NCBI GenBank assembly: GCA_903864505.1
Contig: CAIPGC010000180.1
Span: 1 to 33,214 of the forward strand
Origin: an uncultured beta proteobacterium
Lineage (GTDB): Bacteria > Pseudomonadota > Gammaproteobacteria > Burkholderiales > Burkholderiaceae_C
DNA length: 33,214 nt
Direction of reading: 5' to 3'
The translations under genes and the position numbers were made by a program. Positions 10,700-17,968 of the stretch are shown here, in pieces. The notes under the pieces were generated by a model. That model did not search any database, had not been told where the DNA came from, and saw only the letters and a list, made by a program, of their open reading frames with translations. The number at the start of each line of letters is the position of its first letter. Positions within the stretch are counted from its first letter, which is position 1.

Positions 10700-11665
10700 T
10701 CAGTTGGGCCGGCAGGGCTCTTCGTGCTTTGCTTCATCCAGCAACCACGTGCGAAAGGCCTGAACGGCTGGTCGGGTAGAAATAGCTTCTGCAGTCACCA
10801 GATAGTAGGCAAAATGCTGCCCGACGGCGATGTCAAAGGGTGACACCAGTCTGCCTTGGGCGAGGGCAGTGGCGACCAGGGGTTTGGACGCCAATGCAAT
10901 ACCCAAGCCATCCAGTGCTGCTACGTAAACGAGGCCGGAATCACTGAAGTGGGGTCCGACATTGCAGTCGACTCCACCCACCCCCGCCAACCGGAGCCAT
11001 TCTTCCCAGCTCGGTCCGGCGCGCTCGCCGGCCATGGTGTCGTCGTGCAGCAAAACCTGATTGCGCATGTCGGCGGGTTCGCGCAATGGTGGATCGGATT
11101 CAAGCAGCTTCGGGGCGCAGACGGCAATGTAGTCCGAGCCAAACATGCGGTCCACATGAAAGCCGGGGTACGTTCCCGTGCCAAACCGGATTACGACCAA
11201 CGAGTCATCTTCGCGCAGGTCAACGCCGTCGATGGTCAACGGATTGACCGGTTGGTCGCCGTCAATCGTGCTGAGCGACCGAATCACATGCAGGTTGAGC
11301 GAAGGTTGGGACAGTGCGAAGCGGCGCAGTCGCGGTACCAGCCAGCGTGTGGCAAAGGAGGGGGGCAGCACCACGATCAAGCGCCCGTAGGTGATGCGCT
11401 CGTGCACATTTTCGACGGCGGCGGCAAAGCATTCCAACCCCTCTCGCACTTTTGGGAGCATGGCTTCGCCCTGAGGTGTGAGTCGAAGTGCCCGCGTCAA
11501 CCGATGAAACAGGTTCAAACCCAGGAAATCTTCAAGCTGTTTGATCTGGTGGCTAACCGCGGTAGGCGTGACCGACAGTTCCGCTGCAGCATTCTTGAAA
11601 CTGAGATGCCGTGCAGCAGCCTCAAAGGCGCGCAGTGCATTGAGTGGCGGCAAGCGGTAGGTCAT
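10700..11665 (-). CDS. LysR-family transcriptional regulator (GcvA-like)
   Basis: DNA-binding regulator, probably of the adjacent PuuA-like gene and itself. The ATG at 11665 gives 321 residues beginning MTYRLPPLNALRAFE, the standard opening of GcvA-like LysR proteins; the frame upstream of it is not conserved-looking. The winged helix-turn-helix spans about residues 8-65 (FKNAAAELSVTPTAVSHQIKQLE) and the substrate-binding domain follows from about 90. The effector is unknown. The ribosome site is weak. A TAAC-N3-GTTA dyad with T-N11-A spacing lies 10-20 bp upstream of the start codon and may be an autoregulatory site. Confidence 0.92.
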   Translation of the reverse strand: MTYRLPPLNALRAFEAAARHLSFKNAAAELSVTPTAVSHQIKQLEDFLGLNLFHRLTRALRLTPQGEAMLPKVREGLECFAAAVENVHERITYGRLIVVLPPSFATRWLVPRLRRFALSQPSLNLHVIRSLSTIDGDQPVNPLTIDGVDLREDDSLVVIRFGTGTYPGFHVDRMFGSDYIAVCAPKLLESDPPLREPADMRNQVLLHDDTMAGERAGPSWEEWLRLAGVGGVDCNVGPHFSDSGLVYVAALDGLGIALASKPLVATALAQGRLVSPFDIAVGQHFAYYLVTAEAISTRPAVQAFRTWLLDEAKHEEPCRPN

Positions 11666-11672
11666 GGATGAA

Positions 11673-11685
11673 TTTAACTGCGTTA
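11673..11685. promoter_or_regulatory. Candidate LysR-type binding site
   Basis: TTTAACTGCGTTA contains the dyad TAAC-N3-GTTA and fits the T-N11-A rule for LysR operators. It sits in the divergent region just upstream of the LysR start. This rests on motif and position only. Confidence 0.3.
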
Positions 11686-11741
11686 TCGGCTGAGAATTGA
11701 TCGTTTGCTGCACTGCAAGATCGGGCCTATCGTAGCACCGT

Positions 11742-11758
11742 GCTCTCAAGAAGAGAGC
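11742..11758. repeat. Small hairpin upstream of small gene
   Basis: GCTCTC / GAGAGC with a 5-base AAGAA loop, 24 bp before the start of the 57-residue gene. It may be part of that gene's 5' leader. Confidence 0.35.
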
Positions 11759-11782
11759 GACCCTACAGAAAGCACGATCACC

Positions 11783-11956
11783 ATGAACCTAACTCATATG
11801 GATATACAAGTCCGCATCCAACAGGCCAGGCGCGCGCGCAGCGATGCCCTGGGCGTACTGCTCATCGCTGGTTGGAAACAGTCGCGCCAGCACTTGGGCA
11901 ACCTGTTGCTGCGTCGGGCACCACGCCGTTTCCCCTGGCTGGAAACACCCGCCTAA
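11783..11956 (+). CDS. Small basic protein of unknown function
   Basis: Open frame of 57 residues starting MNLTHMDIQVRIQQARR and ending LETPA. It is rich in Arg and Gln and has a mostly helical, amphipathic pattern with one short hydrophobic stretch (ALGVLLIAGW). I do not recognise the family. Support for it being real is the in-line arrangement with the next small gene, 16 bp downstream and with its own ribosome site, and a position where no other frame looks coding. The ribosome site before ATG 11783 is weak, and ATG 11798 is an alternative start. Divergent from the LysR gene. Confidence 0.5.
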   Translation: MNLTHMDIQVRIQQARRARSDALGVLLIAGWKQSRQHLGNLLLRRAPRRFPWLETPA

Positions 11957-11972
11957 CATTTTCGGAGAATAT

Positions 11973-12173
11973 ATGAAATCAACATTCATCATGATTAACG
12001 CAGTTGCAGGCATCCTGTCGCTGTTGATCGCACTCGATATCTTTTTCACGACCGCTCTGAGCCCAGCGAAGATTGTTTCGGGAGGCGTGGCTTTGGTAGT
12101 GGGGGCTGTCTGCGTGTGGTTGGCCGAGCAGACCCTGCGGAGTCGTGCGTTGCGCATACTTAAGCACGAGTGA
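11973..12173 (+). CDS. Small two-helix inner-membrane protein
   Basis: 66-residue protein, MKSTFIMINAVAGILSLLIA onward, with two predicted membrane helices at about residues 8-27 and 34-52, and a basic C-terminal tail (LRSRALRILKHE). CGGAG lies just upstream of ATG 11973 as ribosome site. The family is not recognised. It probably shares a transcript with the preceding small gene. A role cannot be read from the sequence. Confidence 0.65.
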   Translation: MKSTFIMINAVAGILSLLIALDIFFTTALSPAKIVSGGVALVVGAVCVWLAEQTLRSRALRILKHE

Positions 12174-12187
12174 TCCGCTTTTCGACA

Positions 12188-12208
12188 AATCACTTTGACG
12201 AAGTGATT
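12188..12208. promoter_or_regulatory. Palindromic operator overlapping a -35 box
   Basis: Perfect 8-bp arms AATCACTT (12188-12195) and AAGTGATT (12201-12208) around a TGACG centre. The -35 hexamer TTGACG lies across its centre, so a dimeric regulator bound here would cover the promoter. No T-run follows, which argues against a terminator. The regulator is not identified. Confidence 0.5.
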
Positions 12209-12223
12209 CTTTCCGCCTAGACT
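12195..12223 (+). promoter_or_regulatory. Sigma70-type promoter for the BKACE transcript
   Basis: -35 TTGACG (12195-12200), 17-bp spacer, -10 TAGACT (12218-12223). It would give a leader of about 130 nt before the BKACE start at 12362. The hexamers and spacing are seen directly; activity is inferred. Confidence 0.55.
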
Positions 12224-12256
12224 GGGCCGTCGTTTCCGAAGAGGAAAGAATTGACC

Positions 12257-12352
12257 GTGATGCCAGACCATTCCGGTGGATCCCGCCCCGCAGCGCATGC
12301 CTCGCCGGCTTTTTCCTGCGCGATCGCGTGCAGGCTAGACAGCGTGGTCTAA
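12257..12352 (+). CDS. Possible leader peptide upstream of BKACE gene
   Basis: A short open frame of 31 codons (GTG 12257, or ATG 12260 or TTG 12251 in the same frame) ends at TAA 12350-12352, nine bases before the BKACE ATG. GAGGAAAG at 12241-12248 is a better ribosome site than the one before the BKACE gene itself, so translation could be coupled. The peptide (starting MPDHSGGSRP) has no recognised family. It may be chance. Confidence 0.25.
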   Translation: MMPDHSGGSRPAAHASPAFSCAIACRLDSVV

Positions 12353-12361
12353 GGCATCGCT

Positions 12362-13183
12362 ATGTACGACGAGTCGCTCATTATTATCGTAGCCCCCAAT
12401 GGGGCCTACAAGCAGGTCTGCGACCACCCCGCCATTCCTGTCACGTCTGCAAGCCTGGCTGCGACTGCCAAGCGTTGCCTTGACGCGGGAGCTGCGATGC
12501 TGCACCTGCATATACGTGATACCCAGGGGCGACACAGTCTGGATGTGCAGGGATACCGAGATGCCCTCCAAGTGGTGCGTTCCTCAGTGGGGGACGCCAT
12601 GGTATTGCAGATCACCAGTGAGGCGGCGAGCGTGTACCAGGCACCAGCACAGATTGCCATGGTGCAGGCGGTGCGTCCGGAGGCGGTATCAGTAGGTTTG
12701 CGCGAGCTCGATCAACCCGAAATCGGCGAGGCGGGTTTGGCACAATTTTTTGGTTGGCTGGTGCGCGAACGGGTCATGACTCAGGTGATTCTGTACGATG
12801 TGGTCGACCTGCAGCGTTGGCAGGATCTGCGTCAGCGCGGCATTATTCCGCAAGCTTGCTGGTTTCTGCTGTTTGTACTGGGGCGCTACACCACCGGGCA
12901 AAGGTCCAGCCCTAAAGATCTGGTGCCGTTTCTGCATGCGCATTCAGGCGCCGAGCCTTGGGCCGTATGCGCCTTTGGCGCGGCCGAGCACGCCTGCGTC
13001 GCCGCCGCTGCGGCATTCGGCGGCCACGTGCGCGTGGGTTTCGAGAACAACTTGCAGCTCAAAGACGGGCAGACCGCGCCAGATAACGCGGCGTTGGTTT
13101 GCCAGGCCGCTGATGCAGCGCGAGGCCTGGGGCGACCACTGGCCAGTGCAAGCGATATTCGGCAACGATTTGGCGGGCAATAG
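12362..13183 (+). CDS. BKACE family protein (DUF849, beta-keto acid cleavage enzyme)
   Basis: Member of the family founded by 3-keto-5-aminohexanoate cleavage enzyme (Kce). It uses a Zn2+ ion to condense a beta-keto acid with acetyl-CoA and release acetoacetate plus a CoA ester. The 273-residue TIM barrel shows the zinc ligands HLHIRD near residue 47 and the distal glutamate in VRVGFENN, and the N-terminal IIIVAPNGAYKQ strand. The particular substrate cannot be told from sequence. No lysine-fermentation or carnitine-degradation genes are nearby, so it is an orphan. It is preceded by a promoter/operator and a possible leader peptide. Its own ribosome site (AAGGC) is weak. Confidence 0.85.
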   Translation: MYDESLIIIVAPNGAYKQVCDHPAIPVTSASLAATAKRCLDAGAAMLHLHIRDTQGRHSLDVQGYRDALQVVRSSVGDAMVLQITSEAASVYQAPAQIAMVQAVRPEAVSVGLRELDQPEIGEAGLAQFFGWLVRERVMTQVILYDVVDLQRWQDLRQRGIIPQACWFLLFVLGRYTTGQRSSPKDLVPFLHAHSGAEPWAVCAFGAAEHACVAAAAAFGGHVRVGFENNLQLKDGQTAPDNAALVCQAADAARGLGRPLASASDIRQRFGGQ

Positions 13184-13294
13184 CAAACAGAGGCGCGTAT
13201 CGGACCAAAATTCGGCATTGCGACGGTCAAGGAGTGTGTGGCTGCGAACAGCGGCTATCGTCTTGGTATAGGGCTGAGCCCATGATCACGCCTG

Positions 13295-14653
13295 CTACGC
13301 CATTGAATCAGGAGCGCTTTCAACCAGTACCGAAAGGCCGCCGAAGTCGGTAGACCGAGTTACGCGCAGTTCCATGCGGTGAACCGACGCAATGCGCCTG
13401 ACAATTGACCAGCCTAAACCGCTGCCTGTCTCCTGACTGCCGGGGACGCGGAAAAAGCGCTCCCCCAAACGTGCCAGATCCCCATCGGGCAAGCCCGGGC
13501 CGCTGTCTTCTACGAGCAACCGGGCGCGCTGGTTGCGCGTCGTCACGGTAACCCTGATGCGCGCTCCCGGCGGGCTGTAGCGTATTGCGTTGTCCACCAG
13601 ATTGCGGATCAGAATCGAAAGCAAGGCCTCGTTGCCCGTAAAGCGGCTGGGTTCGGTACCATCAAACTCCAGCGACTGCGACCTTGCAATGGCCTGCGGT
13701 GCCAAATCTCCCACTACCTGGCGCGTCAGAGCGGCGAGGTCGATCTGCAGCATGGAGGGCACTTCCGCTACCTCGAGCCGCGAGAGCGTGAGCAATTGCT
13801 CCACCAGGTGGATCGCTCGGTCACATCCGGCCAGAGTGCTTTGCAACGCATGGCGGCGCATGGCATCGTCGTGCTCGCCCAGTGCAACCTGCGCCTGGGC
13901 CCGAATGGCAGCGATAGGGGTGCGCAGTTCGTGGGAAGCATCCGCGGTAAACCGACGCTCTGATTCCATCAGCTTGCCGATGCGTCCGAACAGGCCGTTG
14001 AGCGCTTCCATCATGGGCGTCATCTCGCTCGGCACCCCGTCCAGCGTCAACGGTTGCAGCGCGTCGGGTCGGCGTTGCGACAGCGTATCGCCCAATTCCC
14101 GCATGGGGCGAACGCTGCGATAGACCGCCCACCAAAGTGCGAGGGCCAGCAGCGGCAACGCCACCGCCATGGGAAGCAGCGTGCTGCGCAGCGCCGCCCA
14201 CAGAATGCTTGCGCGGGAGGCTGCTTCCTCGCCCACGTATACCCGCACATCGGGCTCGGTGCCAAAGGTGGCGAAGACGCGCCAGGGGGTCCCCGCCATC
14301 TCGACGGTCTCGAACCCGGTACGGAAGCTGGCACCATTCCCGGCCATAGGGGTGACTGGCGCATTGGTGGAGCGCAGGGCCAGGCGATCTTCATGAAAAA
14401 TCTGAAAAGCCACTTTGGGGGCATAACGATGTAGCGAAGGCGCATCCACCCCGGGACTGTCATCGTCGAATTCCTGTGCCTGTTGCGCAACCAGGATCGC
14501 TGCTGCCTGCGCCAGGTGACCGTCCAGCAGTTCGTCAAGTTCGTGACTTACATCGCGCCAGGTCAACCAGGCGGTGGCCATCCACACGACCACCACCACG
14601 CCTAGCACCAGAAGCAGAAGACGGTTCTGCAGGGAATGTGCGGAGTGCTTCAC
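13295..14653 (-). CDS. Sensor histidine kinase of the SHP-cytochrome operon (QseC/TctE-like)
   Basis: Inner-membrane sensor kinase, 452 residues. TM1 spans about 11-30, a periplasmic loop runs to about 160, TM2 spans about 163-185, and a HAMP-like linker follows. The dimerisation helix has the phospho-accepting His241 in ASHELRTPIAAIRAQ. The ATPase domain has the N box LVDNAIRYSPPG, G1 DSGPGLPDG and G2 GSGLGWSIVRRIA. The start overlaps the stop of the response regulator by 4 bp. The signal is unknown. Co-transcription with redox proteins suggests a redox, oxygen or reactive-species cue, and QseC-like kinases often act with PmrA/QseB-type regulators. No key residue is missing. Confidence 0.93.
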   Translation of the reverse strand: MKHSAHSLQNRLLLLVLGVVVVVWMATAWLTWRDVSHELDELLDGHLAQAAAILVAQQAQEFDDDSPGVDAPSLHRYAPKVAFQIFHEDRLALRSTNAPVTPMAGNGASFRTGFETVEMAGTPWRVFATFGTEPDVRVYVGEEAASRASILWAALRSTLLPMAVALPLLALALWWAVYRSVRPMRELGDTLSQRRPDALQPLTLDGVPSEMTPMMEALNGLFGRIGKLMESERRFTADASHELRTPIAAIRAQAQVALGEHDDAMRRHALQSTLAGCDRAIHLVEQLLTLSRLEVAEVPSMLQIDLAALTRQVVGDLAPQAIARSQSLEFDGTEPSRFTGNEALLSILIRNLVDNAIRYSPPGARIRVTVTTRNQRARLLVEDSGPGLPDGDLARLGERFFRVPGSQETGSGLGWSIVRRIASVHRMELRVTRSTDFGGLSVLVESAPDSMA

Positions 14654-15321
14654 GGCGTGGGCTTGTCCCGCTGCAGCATGTATCCCACGCCACGCACTGT
14701 GTGGATCAGTGTTGGCCCCAGCTTGCGGCGAAGGTTGTGGATGTGCACTTCGATGGCGTTGCTATCGATCTCCTGACCCCAGCTGTACAGGTTCTGCTCC
14801 AGTTGCGCGCGCGACAGAACACGACCCGCGCTGAGCATAAGGGTTTGCAAAAGGTCGAATTCACGGGTTGAGAGCGTCACTCCCACTCCTGCCTGCATGA
14901 CCGAGCGTGACGCCGGCTCCAGTACCACATCCTGCACGGTAATACGTTCCTCGGTCTGGCCATGGGAGCGACGCACCAGCGCCCGCAGCCTGGCTGCGAG
15001 CTCATTCAGGTCGACCGGCTTGACCACGTAGTCGTCGGCACCGCAGTCCAGTCCCCGAATGCGGTCTGGCACGGTGTCGCGCGCAGTGAGCACCAATACT
15101 GGTGTGAGGATACGTTCCTGCCGAATCGACTTCAGTACCGCCATGCCGTCCTTGCGCGGCAGTCCCAGGTCCAGCACTGCGGCGTTGTAGGCTTGTGCGC
15201 GCAGCTCACGCTCGGCGGCCTCGCCGTCACGTACCCAGTCCACCTGGAACCCGAGCTGGCGCAGCCCGGCGCGCAAACCGTCACCCAGCAGGGGATCGTC
15301 TTCGGCAAGCAGGATACGCAT
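14650..15321 (-). CDS. OmpR/PhoB-class response regulator (QseB/PmrA-like)
   Basis: 223-residue two-domain regulator. The receiver domain (1-115) has acidic residues Asp8/Asp9, phospho-acceptor Asp51 in VLDLGLPRKDG and switch Lys in VVKPVDLNEL. The winged-helix DNA-binding domain is at about 125-220 (LSTREFDLLQTL to LRRKLG..IHTVRGVGYML). It is encoded between cytochrome b561 and the kinase, 12 bp after the cytochrome gene. Regulators of this class bind tandem CTTAAG-like half-sites 11 bp apart. Such repeats are upstream of shp (16919-16935) and of the ZIP gene (32043-32059), so autoregulation of this operon is likely. Confidence 0.93.
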   Translation of the reverse strand: MRILLAEDDPLLGDGLRAGLRQLGFQVDWVRDGEAAERELRAQAYNAAVLDLGLPRKDGMAVLKSIRQERILTPVLVLTARDTVPDRIRGLDCGADDYVVKPVDLNELAARLRALVRRSHGQTEERITVQDVVLEPASRSVMQAGVGVTLSTREFDLLQTLMLSAGRVLSRAQLEQNLYSWGQEIDSNAIEVHIHNLRRKLGPTLIHTVRGVGYMLQRDKPTP

Positions 15322-15333
15322 CAGGGCATTGTC

Positions 15334-15984
15334 CTATACCGGCGCGCTTTGCCACTGCAGCCACCAAAAGGTAAACACCGCCGCCAGCATCACCGCCGCC
15401 AGGCTCCACCAGGCGCTGCGAATGCCGTCCTCAGGCGCTGCGAGCTTGTGTCCGGTTACCATGGACCGTGCAAGATTTTCTCCATGCATCCGGCTGGCCA
15501 TCACCACGCCCGCCACGTGCACGCCAACCACCAGCAGCATGCAGCTGGACACGGCTTCGTGCAGTTCGGCGACCCATTCCCCGGCCATCGCGTTGTACGC
15601 AGCCCACCCCGATGCTCCGACCGCGAGTGTGAGCGCAAGCACCGCCACGATGGACAGTGCGCCGATCGGGTTGTGCCCGATATGGTGTTGGGGCTGCCTT
15701 CGCAACATCGCACGCAGGTAGCGTATGACGGTTTTTGGGCCATGAACGAACTCCACAAAACGGGCGTAGCGCGTTCCTGCCAATCCCCATGCCAGGCGAA
15801 AAATGACCAGACCGACCATGGTGTAGCCGAGCGAGACGTGCACCAGTCGCCACGTCTCGCTCTCGGCGCTGAGGTAGGCAACAGCGAAGCTCAGGACCAT
15901 GAGCCAGTGAAAGACCCGCACCGGCGCGTCCCAGACCAGAACGCTGGCGCGTACCTTAGCGGGGGGTACGGATGTTGCGCTCAT
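15334..15984 (-). CDS. Cytochrome b561-type membrane protein
   Basis: Four-to-five-helix inner-membrane b-type cytochrome (216 residues) that would pass electrons from the quinone pool to the diheme cytochrome c encoded upstream. Histidines suited to bind heme are seen in VFHWLM, VHVSLGYTMVG, ELHEAVSS and VGVHVAGVV, all in or at membrane helices. A final hydrophobic helix (SLAAVMLAAVFTFWWLQW) is near the C-terminus. The start at 15984 has an excellent AAGGAGA ribosome site; the longer frame upstream lies within the dhc gene. The first 29 bp overlap dhc, so translation is coupled. Confidence 0.92.
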   Translation of the reverse strand: MSATSVPPAKVRASVLVWDAPVRVFHWLMVLSFAVAYLSAESETWRLVHVSLGYTMVGLVIFRLAWGLAGTRYARFVEFVHGPKTVIRYLRAMLRRQPQHHIGHNPIGALSIVAVLALTLAVGASGWAAYNAMAGEWVAELHEAVSSCMLLVVGVHVAGVVMASRMHGENLARSMVTGHKLAAPEDGIRSAWWSLAAVMLAAVFTFWWLQWQSAPV

Positions 15985-16438
15985 TGAAGTCTCCTTTGTC
16001 GGCCGTGGTGTGGCAAGCGCCACAATTGGCAGCACTCTTTACAGCGGGAATTTTCCAGGTGGCGGAAGACACCTCGTTGTGCTTGCGTACGAACCACGCG
16101 GTGCGGCTGATACGGTCCTGCGGAGGCTCTTCGCTGACCCGCTTGTAGGTGCCTGCATGGGCAGTCACCCAGCCCGAGAGCTCTTTCAGCGTAGCGGCAT
16201 CGAGCGAAGCATCGGTACCAAAGTGCTTGGGCAGGGTGTTCATGATGCGATTCCAAGAAGCTGCGGGCATCAATGTGGGCGGAAAGGCCACGTGGCAAGA
16301 AGAGCATTCCTGTTGATACTTCGGCAAAAGTGCAATGGTGCGTCCACTGTCCTCGGCCTGCGCAGGATGGCACAGGACAATGGCACCGATCAGGCCCGCG
16401 CCAAGTTTGAGGCGAAATAAGGGGTATTGGATGTTCAT
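15956..16438 (-). CDS. Diheme cytochrome c (DHC)
   Basis: Periplasmic electron carrier, 160 residues. The signal peptide ends near AQA|ED (about residue 29). Two c-type heme motifs are CSSCH (45-49) and CGACH (139-143), and the DHC-family tail reads DFNERNIRTPR. In Rhodobacter sphaeroides a homologous DHC is encoded with SHP and reduces it. The gene starts 20 bp after shp and its 3' end overlaps the cytochrome b561 start, so the three proteins probably form one quinol-to-SHP electron chain. The ribosome site is weak, which again suggests coupling to shp. Confidence 0.93.
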   Translation of the reverse strand: MNIQYPLFRLKLGAGLIGAIVLCHPAQAEDSGRTIALLPKYQQECSSCHVAFPPTLMPAASWNRIMNTLPKHFGTDASLDAATLKELSGWVTAHAGTYKRVSEEPPQDRISRTAWFVRKHNEVSSATWKIPAVKSAANCGACHTTADKGDFNERNIRTPR

Positions 16439-16458
16439 AGGTTCAAAGGTTTGGTGGA

Positions 16459-16881
16459 TCAGGATTTGAGCGCGAGCAACCAGCTCAGCACATCGGCTTT
16501 TTCAGACGCGCTGCACTCGCGTCCGACCACATCGTTGCAGTTGCGGCGAAACCATTTTTCTACCTTGGCCGGATCGGTGAAGCGCTCTGCATTGAAGGCA
16601 GGCGCCATGGGACCAATCGACTTGCCGGTAGACGCATGCTTGCCGGTCTGCGTGGGAACCGCACCATGGCAGGTCGAACAGCTCCATTCCTTGCCGTGGG
16701 TGGCGGTGAAGAACTGCTGGCCACGGGTCGAAAGCGCCGGCACCCCCGCCTGGGTGGTGTATCCCGAAAGAACTTCCGCTGGTGTCGCGGCCTGGGTCAT
16801 GGAAGTGAACAACGCTGCGGGCAGCATGACCGCTGCGGCCAGCAGACCGGATGAAGTGAAATGCGAGGATGATGTACTCAT
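16459..16881 (-). CDS. shp: SHP-type monoheme cytochrome c (DUF1924)
   Basis: Periplasmic 140-residue protein homologous to the Rhodobacter sphaeroides heme protein SHP, a high-spin cytochrome c that binds oxygen and nitric oxide. The signal peptide ends near TQA|AT (about residue 31). The single heme motif is CSTCH (68-72). The SHP hallmark segment FRRNCNDVVGRECSASEKAD contains the Asn (about 114) that acts as the displaceable axial ligand, and two cysteines that form a disulfide in the family. AAGGAG lies 8 bases before the ATG at 16881. It is the first gene of the shp-dhc-cytochrome b561-regulator-kinase operon. The physiological role of SHP is unsettled; oxygen or radical detoxification or an alternative electron sink is plausible. 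Confidence 0.92.
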   Translation of the reverse strand: MSTSSSHFTSSGLLAAAVMLPAALFTSMTQAATPAEVLSGYTTQAGVPALSTRGQQFFTATHGKEWSCSTCHGAVPTQTGKHASTGKSIGPMAPAFNAERFTDPAKVEKWFRRNCNDVVGRECSASEKADVLSWLLALKS

Positions 16882-16909
16882 GTTGCTTGCTCCTTGCCAT
16901 CTATGGTGC

Positions 16910-16949
16910 CTAACGGTTCTTAGGGTTTTCTTAAGGTCACACGGTTAAG
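16910..16949. promoter_or_regulatory. CTTAAG-type tandem repeat upstream of shp operon
   Basis: Between divergent shp and the CDF gene are CTTAGG (16919-16924) and CTTAAG (16930-16935), exactly 11 bp apart, flanked by CTAACG (16910) and GTTAAG (16944). Read toward shp this is CTTAAG-N5-CCTAAG, 38-54 bp before the start codon, with a possible -10 (ATAGAT, 16899-16904). This matches the layout of PmrA/QseB-class operators. The binding protein is inferred to be the response regulator encoded in the operon. Confidence 0.6.
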
Positions 16950-16959
16950 ATTGAACGCC

Positions 16960-17919
16960 ATGCCATACATTGAACTCGCCGACGATCCTGAAGACACCCG
17001 CTACAGTGCTGCGGAGCGGGCAAGCGCTGCGTCGCGCAGCACCTGGGTCAGTGTAGGAGTCAACATTGCGTTGACCTTTACGCAGATTGGTGTGGGAATC
17101 TTTGCGAAGTCGCAAGGGCTAATTGCCGACGGAATTCATTCACTGTCGGACCTGGTGGCGGACTTTGTCGTTCTGTTTGCCAGCCACCACAGCAAGAAGG
17201 ATGCGGATGAAGACCATCCTTACGGGCACCAGCGTTTTGAAACCGCGGCATCGCTGGTGCTGGGCGTGATTCTGCTGGTGGTGGGCGTTGGCATGTTGTG
17301 GTCGGCATTTCGCAAGCTCGAATCGCCCGAAACAGTAGCCCAGGTGCATGCCGTTGCACTGTGGGTTGCAGGCGGCGCGCTGTTTGCCAAGGAAATGCTT
17401 TTTCGCTACATGCTGGCAGTAGCCAAGCGGGTCAAGTCCAGCATGCTGGTGGCCAACGCATGGCATGCACGCTCGGATGCCGCGTCTTCCCTGGTGGTAG
17501 GGCTGGGCATTGTTGGCAACCTGGCGGGCTACCCGATTCTGGACCCGATCGCTGCGCTGATTGTGGGGTTCATGGTTGCCAAAATGGGTTGGGAATTCGG
17601 TTGGAGCGCCATGCATGATTTGATGGACCGGGCGGTGGACGAGCAGGAAGTGGCGGCCATCCGCATGACCCTGCTGGAATCTCCCGGGGTGCGCGGCGTG
17701 CACGATTTGCGCACCCGCAAGATGGGCGACCTGATTGTGGTCGATGCCCATCTCGAAGTTGATGCCACTATCGACGTTGAAGCAGGCCACGACATTACTG
17801 TGGTAGCACGTGAGAGGGTCATGCAACGCCACCGCGTGCTTAACCTGATGACCCATGTGGATCCATGGCACCGTCCTGATCTGGACCACGCTCCAACCCC
17901 CGTGACACCCTCGCACTGA
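16960..17919 (+). CDS. Cation diffusion facilitator (CDF) metal exporter
   Basis: Inner-membrane proton-coupled exporter of a divalent metal. The 319-residue protein has six predicted helices and a cytoplasmic C-terminal domain (about 215-315). Metal-site motifs are HSLSD in TM2 (His60, Asp64; also Asp57) and HARSD in TM5 (His169, Asp173), the HxxxD/HxxxD arrangement usually linked to zinc or cobalt-type substrates. DHPYGHQRFE marks the loop after TM2. An in-frame TTG at 16951 exists, but ATG 16960 has TAAGA at a better distance. It diverges from shp and shares the intergenic CTTAAG repeats. The actual metal is not determinable here. Confidence 0.92.
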   Translation: MPYIELADDPEDTRYSAAERASAASRSTWVSVGVNIALTFTQIGVGIFAKSQGLIADGIHSLSDLVADFVVLFASHHSKKDADEDHPYGHQRFETAASLVLGVILLVVGVGMLWSAFRKLESPETVAQVHAVALWVAGGALFAKEMLFRYMLAVAKRVKSSMLVANAWHARSDAASSLVVGLGIVGNLAGYPILDPIAALIVGFMVAKMGWEFGWSAMHDLMDRAVDEQEVAAIRMTLLESPGVRGVHDLRTRKMGDLIVVDAHLEVDATIDVEAGHDITVVARERVMQRHRVLNLMTHVDPWHRPDLDHAPTPVTPSH

Positions 17920-17968
17920 GGGCTCCGCCATCAAACCGCCTTCAAGCACCCCACCGCCGGCGTCGGCA

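Noticed and set aside
12188-12208. Hairpin read as an intrinsic terminator of the small membrane-protein gene
   Set aside because: No T-run follows on the plus strand, and the -35 box at its centre with a correctly spaced -10 makes an operator more likely.
14962-15987. 341-codon plus-strand open frame opposite the response regulator and cytochrome b561
   Set aside because: It crosses two well-supported genes on the opposite strand and shows no domain or ribosome site.
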